From: Hydractinia symbiolongicarpus
Taxonomy: Eukaryota; Cnidaria; Hydrozoa; Anthoathecata; Hydractiniidae
Length of the DNA stretch: 64,000 nucleotides
NCBI RefSeq assembly: GCF_029227915.1
Contig: NC_079883.1
Span: forward strand, 6,634,001 to 6,698,000
Direction: 5' to 3'
Positions 25,601-36,105 of this stretch are shown piece by piece (position 1 is the stretch's first letter; each line of letters starts with the position of its first letter). Below the pieces are notes generated by a model that saw nothing but the letters and a program-made list of their open reading frames with translations, was not told where the DNA came from and ran no database searches. The translations under genes and the position numbers were made by a program.

Positions 25601-28600
25601 AGTAACTTATCAATCACTCTTTCAATAACTTTCATTATTTGATCAACCAACTTCAAACCTCTATAGTTACCCCCTTCTAATGCATCACCCTTGCCCTTGA
25701 AACAATTCACTATTACACTCGATTGCCACTCACTTGGTATAGCACCATCCTTTATAATTTGGTTAGCAAGACTTGTAATAAGCTCAACTCCAATATATCC
25801 AGATGCTTTTACCAAAAAATTATTAGAACAGGATTTATTGTAATTTAAAGTTTTTAAATTTTGTAAGAGTTTGACCATAATATCTAACTGCAGTGAAAAA
25901 TTTTTACTGCAGTTAATTTGTGTGGTCATTTCTTCAGAAAATATTGAACGATTGGCTACTAATAGAGGCAGTTGTACTTAGTGTATAATCTTGAAAATTT
26001 GCATGTTTCCATAAATTCTGGTGCTGAATTTAAATATTTTGGTCATTTGTTAAAAATGATTATAAAATTTCAAGCATATTAACCCGGATCTGAGAATATC
26101 TACCCTGCACAGTAACTGTTTCTAATATCTACCCTCTCAAAACAAAAGGCAAAAAGAGTAAGGGTGTTTTGCTATCAATATATATAAAAAAAGTATTGAA
26201 AAGTTGAAAATTGACAATAATACGAAAAATCAACCTTGTTTCTACGGCATCTTAAACCCTGGACATAATATTTCAACAATATATTTCTTGAAATGACAAA
26301 ACGGTATTACTTGAACAGTACTCTGCAGCAGATGTGTTGCAAAATATTATTTTGGCAAGGGTGTTAAAAATGCCCTGAGTTCCACCTTTCACAATTTCTA
26401 AATAATCCACGACCCAGAAATGTTCGAAAAAGATGATGGATTAAGTGAGACAAAAAGTAGTACCTTTAAGTTTTTGGACCTTAACAAATAACTTAGGTCT
26501 TAAGTCAATTTCCACAAGCTCAGAGTATTACAGGCTAAGAGTATTACAGGCTCTTTACATTTAGTCTCTCAGGGCATCTTTTTCAGGAGAGGCGTGCGCC
26601 TTGGCACACACCTAAATCGTTTCAGGCGTAAAATGCCTGCCACATTTCCAGTTTAATCGGACATGTCCGTGGCTTGTTTAGAACTTTCGTCGGTTAAAAC
26701 GTCCGATAGATTTCCGTCTTGGACGGACACTTTTAGATATCAGAATTATTGAATAGTCCTGGTCCTTGAAATCAACGACCAAGCCTATTCATAGCCAACC
26801 TGACCATCCTAGCTAATTCACCGACTCCTGACTTAGTTAAAAGAACTACATAGACATAAATCTCTTTTGCCTGGCCCCTTCGTCGTTGGTAACCAGGTCT
26901 TACACAAGAAATCCAGCCATGCGGTTCTTAACTAATGCGGAGGTGAATGCCGACCGAGCACGGATGACGCAAGTCTGCAAAACTGCACTTACAGGCGGAA
27001 CAGACAATTTATCATGGATTTAATTGTAGATAATTTCTTCATTTGACGAAACAATTGGAAACCATAGCAGGTCCAAATTTAATGGATTACTTTTCTACTG
27101 CAAAATAAATGCACAACAAAAATTAACCTTAATGCCCGTATCGCAAGTGTTTTACAAAATGGTGAATGAACTTTTGCACGATGGGTGGAAAATAATCACA
27201 CCAAATATCTTTTCAGTTTCAGGTTGAGCGTTCGTGCAGGAATTTCACTTAAAAGACCAATCAATTCTTAAGAAAAACGTTTACAATTATCTCAAAATGT
27301 TAATATTTACGCAAGCAATAGAATGCTCGGGTAACGAGCATTTACACGAGCACTATGCGGGCGCGAGCAATTGCTCGCGACTCATGGCAAGGCCTGAGAT
27401 GGATAGATAGAAAGATAGATATGCATATTTTACATGGCTAGCCTCACAAATATCAAGGGATATAACCTGTCTATTACTTCCAGGAAAGGCCATGGCTTAG
27501 ATGGAGAGTCCTAGAGTATTTAATGCTCATTTTGAGCTACACAGACCCAATTAGGGCCGTTGCTCTACTAGACAACTCCTGGCAACATCCAACAACCCAC
27601 ACAATATGCCATCTCTCCAATTTCCCTCACATGGCATGGGTTAACCTGGGCCTATGGTAACATTTACTCGCCCATGTTGAATCGCCGTCAAAAGGCATTG
27701 AATCCCGGTCTCCCGCACAGAGTACGAGAGCTATAACCACTAATCTACAGCGCTGCTGGGTACGCACTTTACTTACTTTATGCTTTTTATGCGTATTTAG
27801 CAAACTATAACATCATTATATATAGTTCATTCGGTCGATTGATAACTACATTTTAAGGTGTTTTTTTTCATGAAGCAAGTTAGAAAGTTGAAAAATGTTT
27901 TTTTTAAAAATAAAGAAAAACTAGTTTTTTTTTAATGTTTGTGAAGCGTACTCAGAATGATGGGTTGTGTTAATATCTTTTCACCCACCACCTCACCTTT
28001 TGTGTTAATATCTTTTCTGGCCGTTACGTCAGACACATATAGCTTAGTAGCTTAGTGGTAACTCCCACACTTTGTGCGAGACACTAGGGTTCGATTTCTC
28101 TTGGTAGAGATTCAATATGGACAAGTGAATTTCACCATAGCCTAGGGTAACCCAAGCCATGTAAGGAAAATTGGAGAGATGACATACTGTGTGGACTGTT
28201 TGATGTTGCAGGAAGTTGTCTAATAGAGCGTGGACCCTAATTAGGTCTGTGTAGTTTAAAATGAGCATTAAATACTTTAGGACTCCCTATCTAAGCCGTG
28301 GTCTCTCCTTGAAATAATAGACAGGGTATATTCCTTGATATTTGTGAGGCTAACCATGTAAAATATCTATATCTATTGAATACACGAGTTCACAGTTTCT
28401 GCAAACCATTGTTTATATAAATCTTTCTTATGTTACAACTGTAAAGGGGAGTATTTAAAATCTATAAGGGTCATCGTTTAAGAAGTAGACAAATTAAATA
28501 TATTTTCTTTGATTGTTTTATAATATGAATTTATTCACATTCATTTCTTTTTACATGGAATCATTACTTTAAAACGAACTTATTTAAGAATGGGAGGTAA

Positions 28601-28751
28601 GTCCTAACCCAACATACCTTGTTCGAAATGCACAGATCTTTAAATCTTGGAAAAAACTTTTAGCTACTTTTGTTTCTTGTTCAATTTCACTGGTTCCTTC
28701 TTCATGATATCGTACTTTTGGTTCATGAACAGCAGCTCGTGCCTCAGCCAT
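16610..28751 (-). CDS. CPT1: Carnitine O-palmitoyltransferase 1, 780 residues, 16 coding exons
   Basis: Outer-mitochondrial-membrane enzyme that moves long-chain acyl groups from CoA to carnitine, the gate to beta-oxidation. Exons (transcript order): 28751-28618, 21738-21461, 21061-20850, 20767-20682, 20454-20218, 19957-19909, 19828-19699, 19162-19026, 18884-18685, 18574-18403, 18293-18222, 18110-17947, 17427-17355, 17282-17199, 17124-17008 and 16807-16610. All phases join. It starts [11 protein letters not shown], like vertebrate CPT1, has two membrane segments (about 59-72 and 103-122), then [17 protein letters not shown] and [14 protein letters not shown]. The catalytic His is H469 in [17 protein letters not shown], with GRTETVRS and the [18 protein letters not shown] block near the end. 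Length equals the family norm. Isoform (A/B/C) cannot be assigned. Intron 1 (6.9 kb) is loaded with repeats. Confidence 0.95.
22166..22441 (+). pseudogene. Fragment of a pogo/Tigger-type DDE transposase
   Basis: Ninety-one codons on the plus strand inside CPT1 intron 1. [38 protein letters not shown] and [11 protein letters not shown] match the central part of the DDE_1 transposases of pogo/Tigger elements (usual form KRQITGTF, then FLPIQLIY, then HWSNE). DNA-binding and C-terminal parts are missing and no ends were found, so this is a relic. Confidence 0.6.
23505..23818. repeat. Imperfect inverted repeat (candidate MITE) in CPT1 intron 1
   Basis: TGTTGAACACTCCCCTC (about 23503) is inverted as GGAGGGGAGTGTTCGAC (about 23793-23809). 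AAAACTTTGCTTTTTTC (about 23578) pairs with GAAAAAGCAAAGTTTTG (about 23720). Nested inverted segments suggest a foldback element of roughly 300 bases or more. Boundaries are not resolved. Confidence 0.4.
24062..25830 (-). mobile_element. 5'-truncated non-LTR retrotransposon with RT domain, inactive
   Basis: The minus strand encodes an [22 protein letters not shown], then [39 protein letters not shown] and the catalytic box [17 protein letters not shown]-like zinc-binding segment follows (CGVC, then [12 protein letters not shown], then CKRC), then [17 protein letters not shown] and [18 protein letters not shown]. The 3' end at 24063-24083 is an ATC repeat. Motif A reads [13 protein letters not shown] where the family has Asp in place of Tyr, so the catalytic Asp is lost. 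A 143-bp tandem duplication also breaks the frame. Homology stops near 25815, so endonuclease and 5' parts are absent. It looks RTE/CR1-like; clade is uncertain. It sits in CPT1 intron 1 in the gene's orientation. Confidence 0.88.
25351..25636. repeat. 143-bp tandem duplication inside the RT element
   Basis: The segment starting TTCCTAAATACTTTTCCTGA occurs at 25351 and again at 25494, with the two copies nearly identical over the full 143 bases. Since 143 is not a multiple of three, it shifts the RT reading frame, separating the N-terminal part (25929-25489) from the rest (25492-24092). Confidence 0.9.
26640..26905. repeat. Interspersed repeat, copy A (matches 63100-63330)
   Basis: About 240 bases shared with 63100-63330. 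Landmarks are GAATAGTCCTGGTCCTT, CCAACCTGACCATCCTAGCT, AATTCACCGACTCCTGACTT and GCCTGGCCCCTTCGTCGTTG. A GTCCGATAGATTTCCGTCTTGGACGGAC hairpin-like segment precedes the shared core. There is no coding potential. It is probably a SINE or MITE family; the class is unknown. Confidence 0.75.
27385..27765 (-). repeat. tRNA-derived SINE, minus orientation, uninterrupted copy
   Basis: Same family as 9147-10207 and 28030-28378. Read on the minus strand it starts with a tRNA-like head: an A-box-like TAGATTAGTGGTTATAGC, then TCGTACTCTGTGCGGGAGAC, then a degenerate B box (GGGATTCAATGCC). The body carries CAACATGGGCGAGTAAATG and GGAAATTGGAGAGATGGC. The 3' end is a GATA-type microsatellite (27398-27420 on the plus strand). 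It lies in CPT1 intron 1. Confidence 0.85.
28030..28378 (+). repeat. tRNA-derived SINE, plus orientation
   Basis: Head: TAGCTTAGTGGTAACTCC (A-box-like), CACTTTGTGCGAGACAC, then GGGTTCGATTTCTC (good B box GGTTCGA). The body matches the reverse complement of 27385-27765, for example GGAAAATTGGAGAGATGAC, GTTGCAGGAAGTTGTCTAAT and TGAGGCTAACCATGTAAAAT at the 3' end, followed by TATCTATATC. It is opposite in orientation to its neighbour only about 265 bases away, so the pair could form an inverted RNA structure in CPT1 intron 1. Confidence 0.85.
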
Positions 28752-31700
28752 TGTAAGTAATCAAAAGACCCAATTATGCAGCACAACCAGTCATATAGCT
28801 AGCTAGCTGAATACTTTGCAAAATGATAAAGAGCAACTTGTGGGCAAGGCCTGAAGTGTCAAGCTTTCATTTGGGCAAGTACACCAATTTAGTACCTTGC
28901 CAGACTAATCTAAAGAAAAAAGATTAATAATTTAAATATATTAAAAGTTTAAAGTCCAACGTTAAAATGGACTTTGAACTATGAAAAAAAAATACGAAAG
29001 GTTGGTTTCAGCAATTTCCTCTTGGATTAAAATTAGCTCAAAATGTTCTCTTACATACTACTCTATTTAGTATGATGACAAGCTATGTTATAATTAATTT
29101 GATACATGAAAAATTATTAATTTTTGTTACCGTTGGTGGTGATCAAAATTTCATAAAATGCATATGCAGGATTTCAGTTGAAAAGACTCTCGTTAAATTT
29201 TTTTCAGACTTTGAACCCTAGACCGTGTTTATTTTTCTTATGGCGGCATCAAAACTAATTTGGTCACGTGATAAGGAACTTTCGAATGGAAATCAACCTT
29301 GTACCCAGACTTTTTACATGGCGGTGGTTATATGATGCGCCTTTTGTTGAAAACTGAAGGTTACATTCCAAATTGGCTCACTTCCATTTCAATTTTTTTT
29401 TGGAAAAGTATATTACAAAAAATATTTCAGCAAGACTCATTCTGGATGAAAACATGACCAAGGCTGGGGAAGATAAAAATTCTAGATATATTTATGTGTT
29501 CGAGTCTGTAAATTACATACATGCCGGAAACATAGCCATTTTCGTTTTTCGCGGCCATCAGCTCAACTTTCGTGTAAGCCACTAAAGTCGAAAACCGTAG
29601 CCCCTTTAACATGTGTCCCCAAACTTTCTCTTTACAACTAAATTTAAAAATCTGGTCTGCAGAACATAAAAAGTCTAGATTTTATAAAGCCATCTTGTGT
29701 ACCAAGTTGTTACAGGGTCGACAAATTGTTCCTGAGGGTGAAGTGGTCAATATAGTGACCAAGAAGAAGGCCCAGCAAGGTTAACTCCTTGCCTGTTCCG
29801 TCGTCAGTGTGCTACCAAATTGAGGTCGCTTTTGTTTTTCGTGGGTTTTTTTGTTAATAAAGACATATATTGTAGGATATCGGGCTAACAGGAAAGGTTA
29901 AGCTAATTTTTTTTGCATTTTTTCCACGTAATCAGGTCAGTTCGAAAACGAAATAATTCTGCGCGTGCAAAATACAATTCTTGAACTCAAACTCGGAACT
30001 TTTTCTGATGCTTTCTGAAAGAAACATAGAATACAATAACCAATCAAGTTCGTTGAAGAGGAACTTAAAATTATTAGATTTTTGATCCGATCAACTTTAT
30101 AGTGGATATCGTTTATTGAGCGGGCTCATATCTACGGCGGACAATTTTCTCAGGAAAGATGAATTGATGGTCAATCCCTACAGAAAACTCTTTGTTAAGC
30201 TGACTCCCACTCTCTATAGAAAACATCAGTCCAAGGTCTCTGCTTACATTACCTCTGACCACTGACATCTCTATAGCGGACACTTCCAACAATAGGTTTT
30301 ATAAAACAGTTCGTTAAGAAATGCCATCTACATGGGTACATATGGTTCTATTATGACCGTCATTTCATCCGTTCCTAAAAATCCACTATACCGTTTAACT
30401 TGATGGGTTATTGTTTCACTGAGAATGACCATAACAACAACGACAACACAAACAAAACAACTTACTTGTAAAATTTAGTTTACTCTTAAACCAAGCATTT
30501 CTTAACTGACAACTATATACTGTTTATACATGTCGGAAAGTGATGAAACATGACAGTAATATAGTTACATAATCATCAATGGTAGACAAGTAAGTATTAT
30601 TTATGAATTGAGAAAAACAAACTTATTTCATGAGATGACACATTTTCTTGACATAGTTCTTGATTTTTAATTTATGTTGTTCTTGTAACGCACGGCTTTC
30701 ACTACACGAAAACAAACAGAATACACTCGCGGATTTTCTTTATGGAAAACCGTTTTTCTTAAGTTGGGACTTAAAGATCGTACTAATTGAAACAAAATCA
30801 TTTTGGATACAAGCCAACCGCCACGACAGTAGCACTGATATTTCGTTACAAAACCAACAAATATTCATAATTCTTGCCACCAAAAACAAATAAATCAAAT
30901 TCCATCACGTCCATATGCAGTAAAAAAATATCAGATGTTTAAGAACTCACAAATTTATTGTTACCTCCACACCCTGACCCTTAACCTCGTCCCCAGGACC
31001 TCTTTTCGCTTTTTTGATATCGGGGATGGCGTTTTTCTTCTTCGCGCCATCCCGATATCAAAAAAGCGAAAAGAGGTCCTGGGGACGAGGTTGCCTGACC
31101 CTAGTACACAGCAAACCTTCTTCTAAAAGTCTCCTGCCAGAACTATTATCATAGACCATGATGTTTATCATGAAGACAAAATACCATGGGAAAGAAGCTG
31201 CTATGAAGCGAGATTTCTTTTGAAACGCTCTTCCCCAACTTTTTATGTTTTCTAAGGATAAAGATCAACAAACCAGCAATCTTGTTTAGTTTGTTGTTTC
31301 GTGAGAAAAGTTGTGTGGCATATTATCAAATACAATTGACTTGATTGGCATGCTGGAGTATAAAGTCATAACTTTTAATACTTTTTTTGGCAATCGAGTT
31401 TATACCACTAAAAGTGTTCTCCATGAAGGTTATGCAAAAATACTGTTACACAGTGGGTAGGCAGTTAACAAAGTAACTGAGTAAGTCAAAATATATAATT
31501 CTGTAAATAACTTCAAAAATATTAATAAACTAAAAAGACGAATCATGCAACAGTGATAATAAATTTTTATGATGACCCGTGGTCACATTCCGTCACTATG
31601 CAACTCTTCCACTCTCTCATCCGTCACTATGAAACTCTTCAGCTCTCTCATATGGATCATTCGTAACAATGCTAGTATCAGGCAATTCTTCCGGTTGTTT

Positions 31701-32657
31701 TTCATAATGTTTCGCCTTCTTTCTTTTTTTCTTGTGGTAACCTTGTGGCTAAAAACAAAATACACAGTTTATTTTTTTGATCTTGTTTTGTAAACAGATT
31801 TAGTTAGGAGATATGTTATCAGGCAGTCTTGCTGTGATGAAATGTTTTACATACGATTGCTTCTTGTTTCTGTTTTTCCTCTTTTTCTTTTTGCTTCAAA
31901 ATCTAAAAAGCAGAAGCATTGATTACGTATATAGTAACGGGAATGTTAATACGCTTTCATTTTTCTTTAAATTTGCCGAAAAGTTATGCCTTATTTGTTA
32001 ACTTTATCACACGTTACAGCACGACCTCAATGCATTAGACGGACGTCACAGAAGCCAATGCATTGCACTTTTTTTAAGTTTGAGGCCAAATAACTTAAAA
32101 TCGGATTGAAAATACTCGAAGTCATGTCCAGCGTGAGTAACTAGATACCTGGGACGAAAATGGGATTAATTCTCTAAAGCCGGTTCAACCTATCCGTTTT
32201 GGAACCGACGGGTTGATGACGCCACTAAAACCCTTTAGAGCAGATGATCCTATCCATTATTTTAATCAACGTTTCAAGCTTTTTTGTATATACATTGCTG
32301 ACGTCTACGTAGGAGAGTACACACCTTTCGCTCTTCTCTTGCTTTTTGTGTTTTTCTTCGCTCTCTGTGCTTTTTCATATCTTTTAATAATCTCTCCTTC
32401 TCTTTTTCGTAGACTGCTCTCTCATGTCCTCGAGGTGATGTCACCCACCTAACAACAATTTGAAGAAGCTTTATTTGTATGCTATTTTAAACATTGATAT
32501 ACCCTCTCAACAAATTCAAACCGAATTATTTTAGTGTACGTTACTTTCTTGCATAGAATGACTTTTTACGGGACATTAACAAAGTAAATATGGTTAGTTA
32601 GTTAGTTAGTTAAACAAAAAGTATATTTTTTGTTTTATAACTTTTAATCAAAACGAC
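28752..32657. other. Intergenic region between CPT1 and the CFAP97-like gene
   Basis: CPT1 promoter side, then AT-rich sequence without a convincing gene. Short ORFs near 29373, 30660, 31569 and 32213 show no domain. A foldback MITE lies at 30982-31093, and a GTTA microsatellite lies at about 32592-32612. Confidence 0.5.
30982..31093. mobile_element. Foldback MITE (CAACCTCG family) with a 9-bp target duplication
   Basis: Near-perfect palindrome: a 48-base left arm starting AACCTCGTCCCCAGGACCTC and a 47-base right arm ending GGTCCTGGGGACGAGGTT, separated by a 15-base loop (TTTTTCTTCTTCGC). The arms differ by one inserted G. Flanks are CCTGACCCT on both sides, a 9-base direct repeat that looks like the target-site duplication. 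A 9-bp (or 8-bp) duplication fits Mutator- or hAT-type mobilisation. There is no coding capacity. Confidence 0.85.
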
Positions 32658-35500
32658 CTACCATCTATCGTGTGTGTTATATTCAGGAGCATCTGGCTGA
32701 GGTCTCCCTCTTCCCTCCTTGATTTCACGTATTTTTCGATGCAACCGTTTGTTCTCCATCACACGTTCCTCATTTCCAATCGGAATAAATCTTCTTCGAT
32801 ATTGATTTCTTTGACGCAGCGACTGTAGAGGAACAAAAGCAAGTGCAAGTTAACATTTTCAATTACAGAAAAATAATTCGTTATTACATAAATTTTACAG
32901 AAATTTCTAAGTCTTTCATTCGACTTTTTAGTTTAAAAAAATGTTTTTAAATATACAAGCCTCGTTTTCAAACAAGTTATTACCTCAGCTTCTTTTTTTA
33001 GCGCTTCCCTTTCTTCTTCAATAAGTCTTTTTCTTTCTGATTGTCTAAAATCAACGTTACAACGCGTTAGTCAAACGAAACAATTCGATTGTTCTGTACG
33101 ATAGGATTTTGTAGTTACAATGATTAGGCGCATCAACAGTAAGTTTGCTGATAAGCATAAATGAAATACTAAATCCATGAACCGTTCTCTTATATATTTT
33201 TTTCTTTTTTTATAATAAACGAGTTTTTAAAAACTTATTTTTTCTACAAAAGGATAAGCTAAGTAGCACTCCTTACACATTTACAAAAAAATTTAGCGCT
33301 ATGCGTTCTGTGGCATACCAATGCCACAGAACGTGGAAGTGGTAAAAAGACAAATATCGTTCTCGTTCTTCAGAAGCCTGTTGAAATTTAACTCGTAGAA
33401 ATTTAACTCGTAAAAATTTGCTTTAAAAACAATAAAAATCAACGAAAATTTTCAAAAAAACGTAGCAGGAAATAAATTAACACGAATCGTTTTCTCTGTA
33501 TACACTTCTTTTTTGCAACAATAAATTAAAAGTCTTGAGACAATGTCCAGCCTTTGTTGTTTACTTTTTAATTTCACCACTATACACCTACTGTTCATCG
33601 TACTGTAAACCTACTTTTCATCAGGACTTTTGACGACCGTGAATTCTAAATGTCTCAACCTTTTTTTGATATGAGGATTGTCTGGAACAGTGTTTTCTTG
33701 GGCGTTGCTGTTTCGAGATTGTGACTCCTATGTTCATGTTAAAAAAATAAATATATTTATTGCATTATTTTTCAATCAAGAGAAAAGACAAACAAATAAA
33801 CATACATCAGTATCCAACAACAAAAATAAATTTCATTCTAAGCTCCAAAAATTTTACGCTTTTTATTTAAACATCCAAATTTCAGACGTCGGAGAGTTTT
33901 TTCAGGTTGATTAATGGATAGGCGAGTTTTAGTTCTCATTAAATTTTAGATTACATCAAAAAACTTACTTTTTCTTCTTCTTCTTTCTTTCCTTCATCAT
34001 CTTCGTCATCGCCATCATCTTCATTTTCTTCTTCTTCGTTTGGCTCATCATTTTCTCTTGTAGAATCTACCTCTTCCGACTAAAGATACATCTATATTAT
34101 AATTCTCCTTTACATCTATCGGTCACGTAAAATGGTACTGCAAGTAGCGAGACGCACGCAATGCAGCATAAAACGGAAGGGCGTACCCGTGGATTTTTTC
34201 ACAGGCCACCGACTAGTGTATATATAATTCATGAAAAGTCAGTTCTTTCATTCTATTGATTTTCCATGTTTAACAATGCATAAAAAAATATCCTACCGAA
34301 TTTTCTGAAGACATAGCCTCGTCATCCCCGTTGTCTGCATCCTCTGAACTTTCTTCATTATTAGAAGTTGCTGCGTTGCTCTCCCCCATAGATGACTGAA
34401 ATCATAACAGAACACGCGTAACACGTTGTATAGAGTTAAAATTAAACATCTACGTACGATATAACTAAAAAAAACATTGTACTCACGTCTCTCACATATA
34501 ATGATGGAAGATTTCCTGATTTCTCTCTGCAAAAAAAGAAAATAGGAGAATGTTTTAAAAATTATTTGATATTTTTAATTTTATAATGGTCTGGTGGTAA
34601 GCATTTCTTTCGAAATAACTACATTTTCCATCTGCCACTTCCCTCCAAAAAACTTTATAAAGTCAACATTTTTCTCGACTAAACTAAACACCCTGTTTAT
34701 TATATCTGGAATAATCGATACAAACCTAGGTGTGTAAATATCATTCCATGTTTCTTTCTTCTTCCTATTTTCGATACGATCGATTTTTTCGCGTAACTTG
34801 CGATTCTGATATTCAATCGTTGACAGTCTATCCTCTTGCAACTAGAAAACAAAAGGTTACATTAAAAATACTGAAACGTGATAAAGTTTCAAAACTCTGC
34901 GAAAAGACTTTCTTACTTGTAACTTCTTCAGTTTTATTTGAACGTGTTGATGCTCGACTTTTCTATCCAAACTTGTTATGGATGGTTTCGACCGATCCAA
35001 CTAAAACAAAGGAGTCAAACAATTTATTTTATTTATATCGACTTTGCTTTGATCCATCACTAGAGTAACGATTTTGTTTCAGCATTACCAAAACGTCCAC
35101 AGGAACATTTTAAAAATCTTACTTGAAATACGCTTTAGTATGTCTGCCATTCTTTGAAACGGTTTTAAGGTATTTATTTAGCCACATTTAAGCTTCATAA
35201 CACATAGACAAAGGAAATACGTCGGTACAATAAGGAAGATCCCAGATTGGATTTAGATTTTCTCATAACTAACAGATTTTTCTTTATTTTACTTTATTTC
35301 GTTTAAGGTTTTCAAGGTTTATCTCGGGAGAATAGGTATTTTTAGATTTTTAAAAGTCCAACAGACAACCTGTGATTTTTCAGTGAAAGCAAAGAGTATC
35401 TTACTGTACGTTTATGATGTTTCAAATGTTCTTTCCATCTTCTCTCTTCTTCACGTTTGTGGAAAGGTATCCCACCCTTCGCATGCGCGTAATACGTCAT
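32658..35500 (-). CDS. CFAP97/hemingway-like coiled-coil protein, 294 residues
   Basis: Nine phase-consistent exons: 35500-35405, 35000-34917, 34841-34726, 34526-34487, 34395-34297, 34079-33969, 33727-33615, 33044-32984 and 32822-32658 (TAG). The N-terminal third (HHKRTLDRSKPSITS, KLKKLQLQEDRLSTIEYQNR, KLREKIDRI, then WNDIY) resembles CFAP97D1 and the hemingway domain of cilium/sperm axoneme proteins (human form: KLSKLQ, then KIEYENKQLCQKI, then WNEY). Exons 5-6 encode an acidic Glu/Asp/Ser stretch (about residues 113-182). The C-terminal part is basic and helical (QSERKRLIEEEREALKKEAE, then RFIPIGNEERVMENKRLHRK), ending PEYNTHDRW. The gene is convincing from splice phasing; the family assignment rests on the N-terminus only. 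Confidence 0.65.
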
Positions 35501-35919
35501 TTAAAATCACCCAAAATTTTGACGCGAATATCTCGCTCCCATCACACGCTTATTATTGTTAGCTCGAAACATGTTTCAAAAATTGTATAAATCTAGGATG
35601 TTGCTATGGTTACATCATTCTTCATATCACTACTCTCTCATTTTTGATGAATAAAAATTTTTAAATAATTTAAGCTTTTTTATATAAAAATAAAACTTTC
35701 ATAACTATATACCTCACGATGTTATAAATGAGAAATGAATATAATGTTTAAATTTCTACTATGACAACCATATGTAACATGCAGGCAAAAAATGTCATCC
35801 ACAATGCATCAGCTTAATGAAAAAAAAATTCTTGTTTTTTAACTTTTATTTCTTCAATTACAAGATTGTATAAAACAGTCAGAAAATTATTTTACACTGT
35901 TGGAAAAATGTCATATTCA

Positions 35920-35998
35920 CCACTATTGAAATTATCTCCACCATTAGAAATATCTCCACTATTAGAAATATATTCACTATTAGAAATATCTCCACTTT
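35920..35998. repeat. 18-bp tandem repeat, about four units
   Basis: Imperfect units of CACTATTAGAAATATCTC between the CFAP97-like start and the 3' end of CAMKMT. Short minisatellite with no evident role. Confidence 0.75.
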
Positions 35999-36105
35999 CA
36001 AAACCACAGAGTATTCAGGGTCGTATACTCTTCGGATAAAGTTTTAACAAGGCTTCACATGTCTGTTCTAAAATTCGTCAAGTTTCATATTTTTAAACAA
36101 CACAT

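Noticed and set aside
27695-27765. A tRNA gene on the minus strand
   Set aside because: The tRNA-like head is attached to a repeated SINE body and the arms do not form a cloverleaf.
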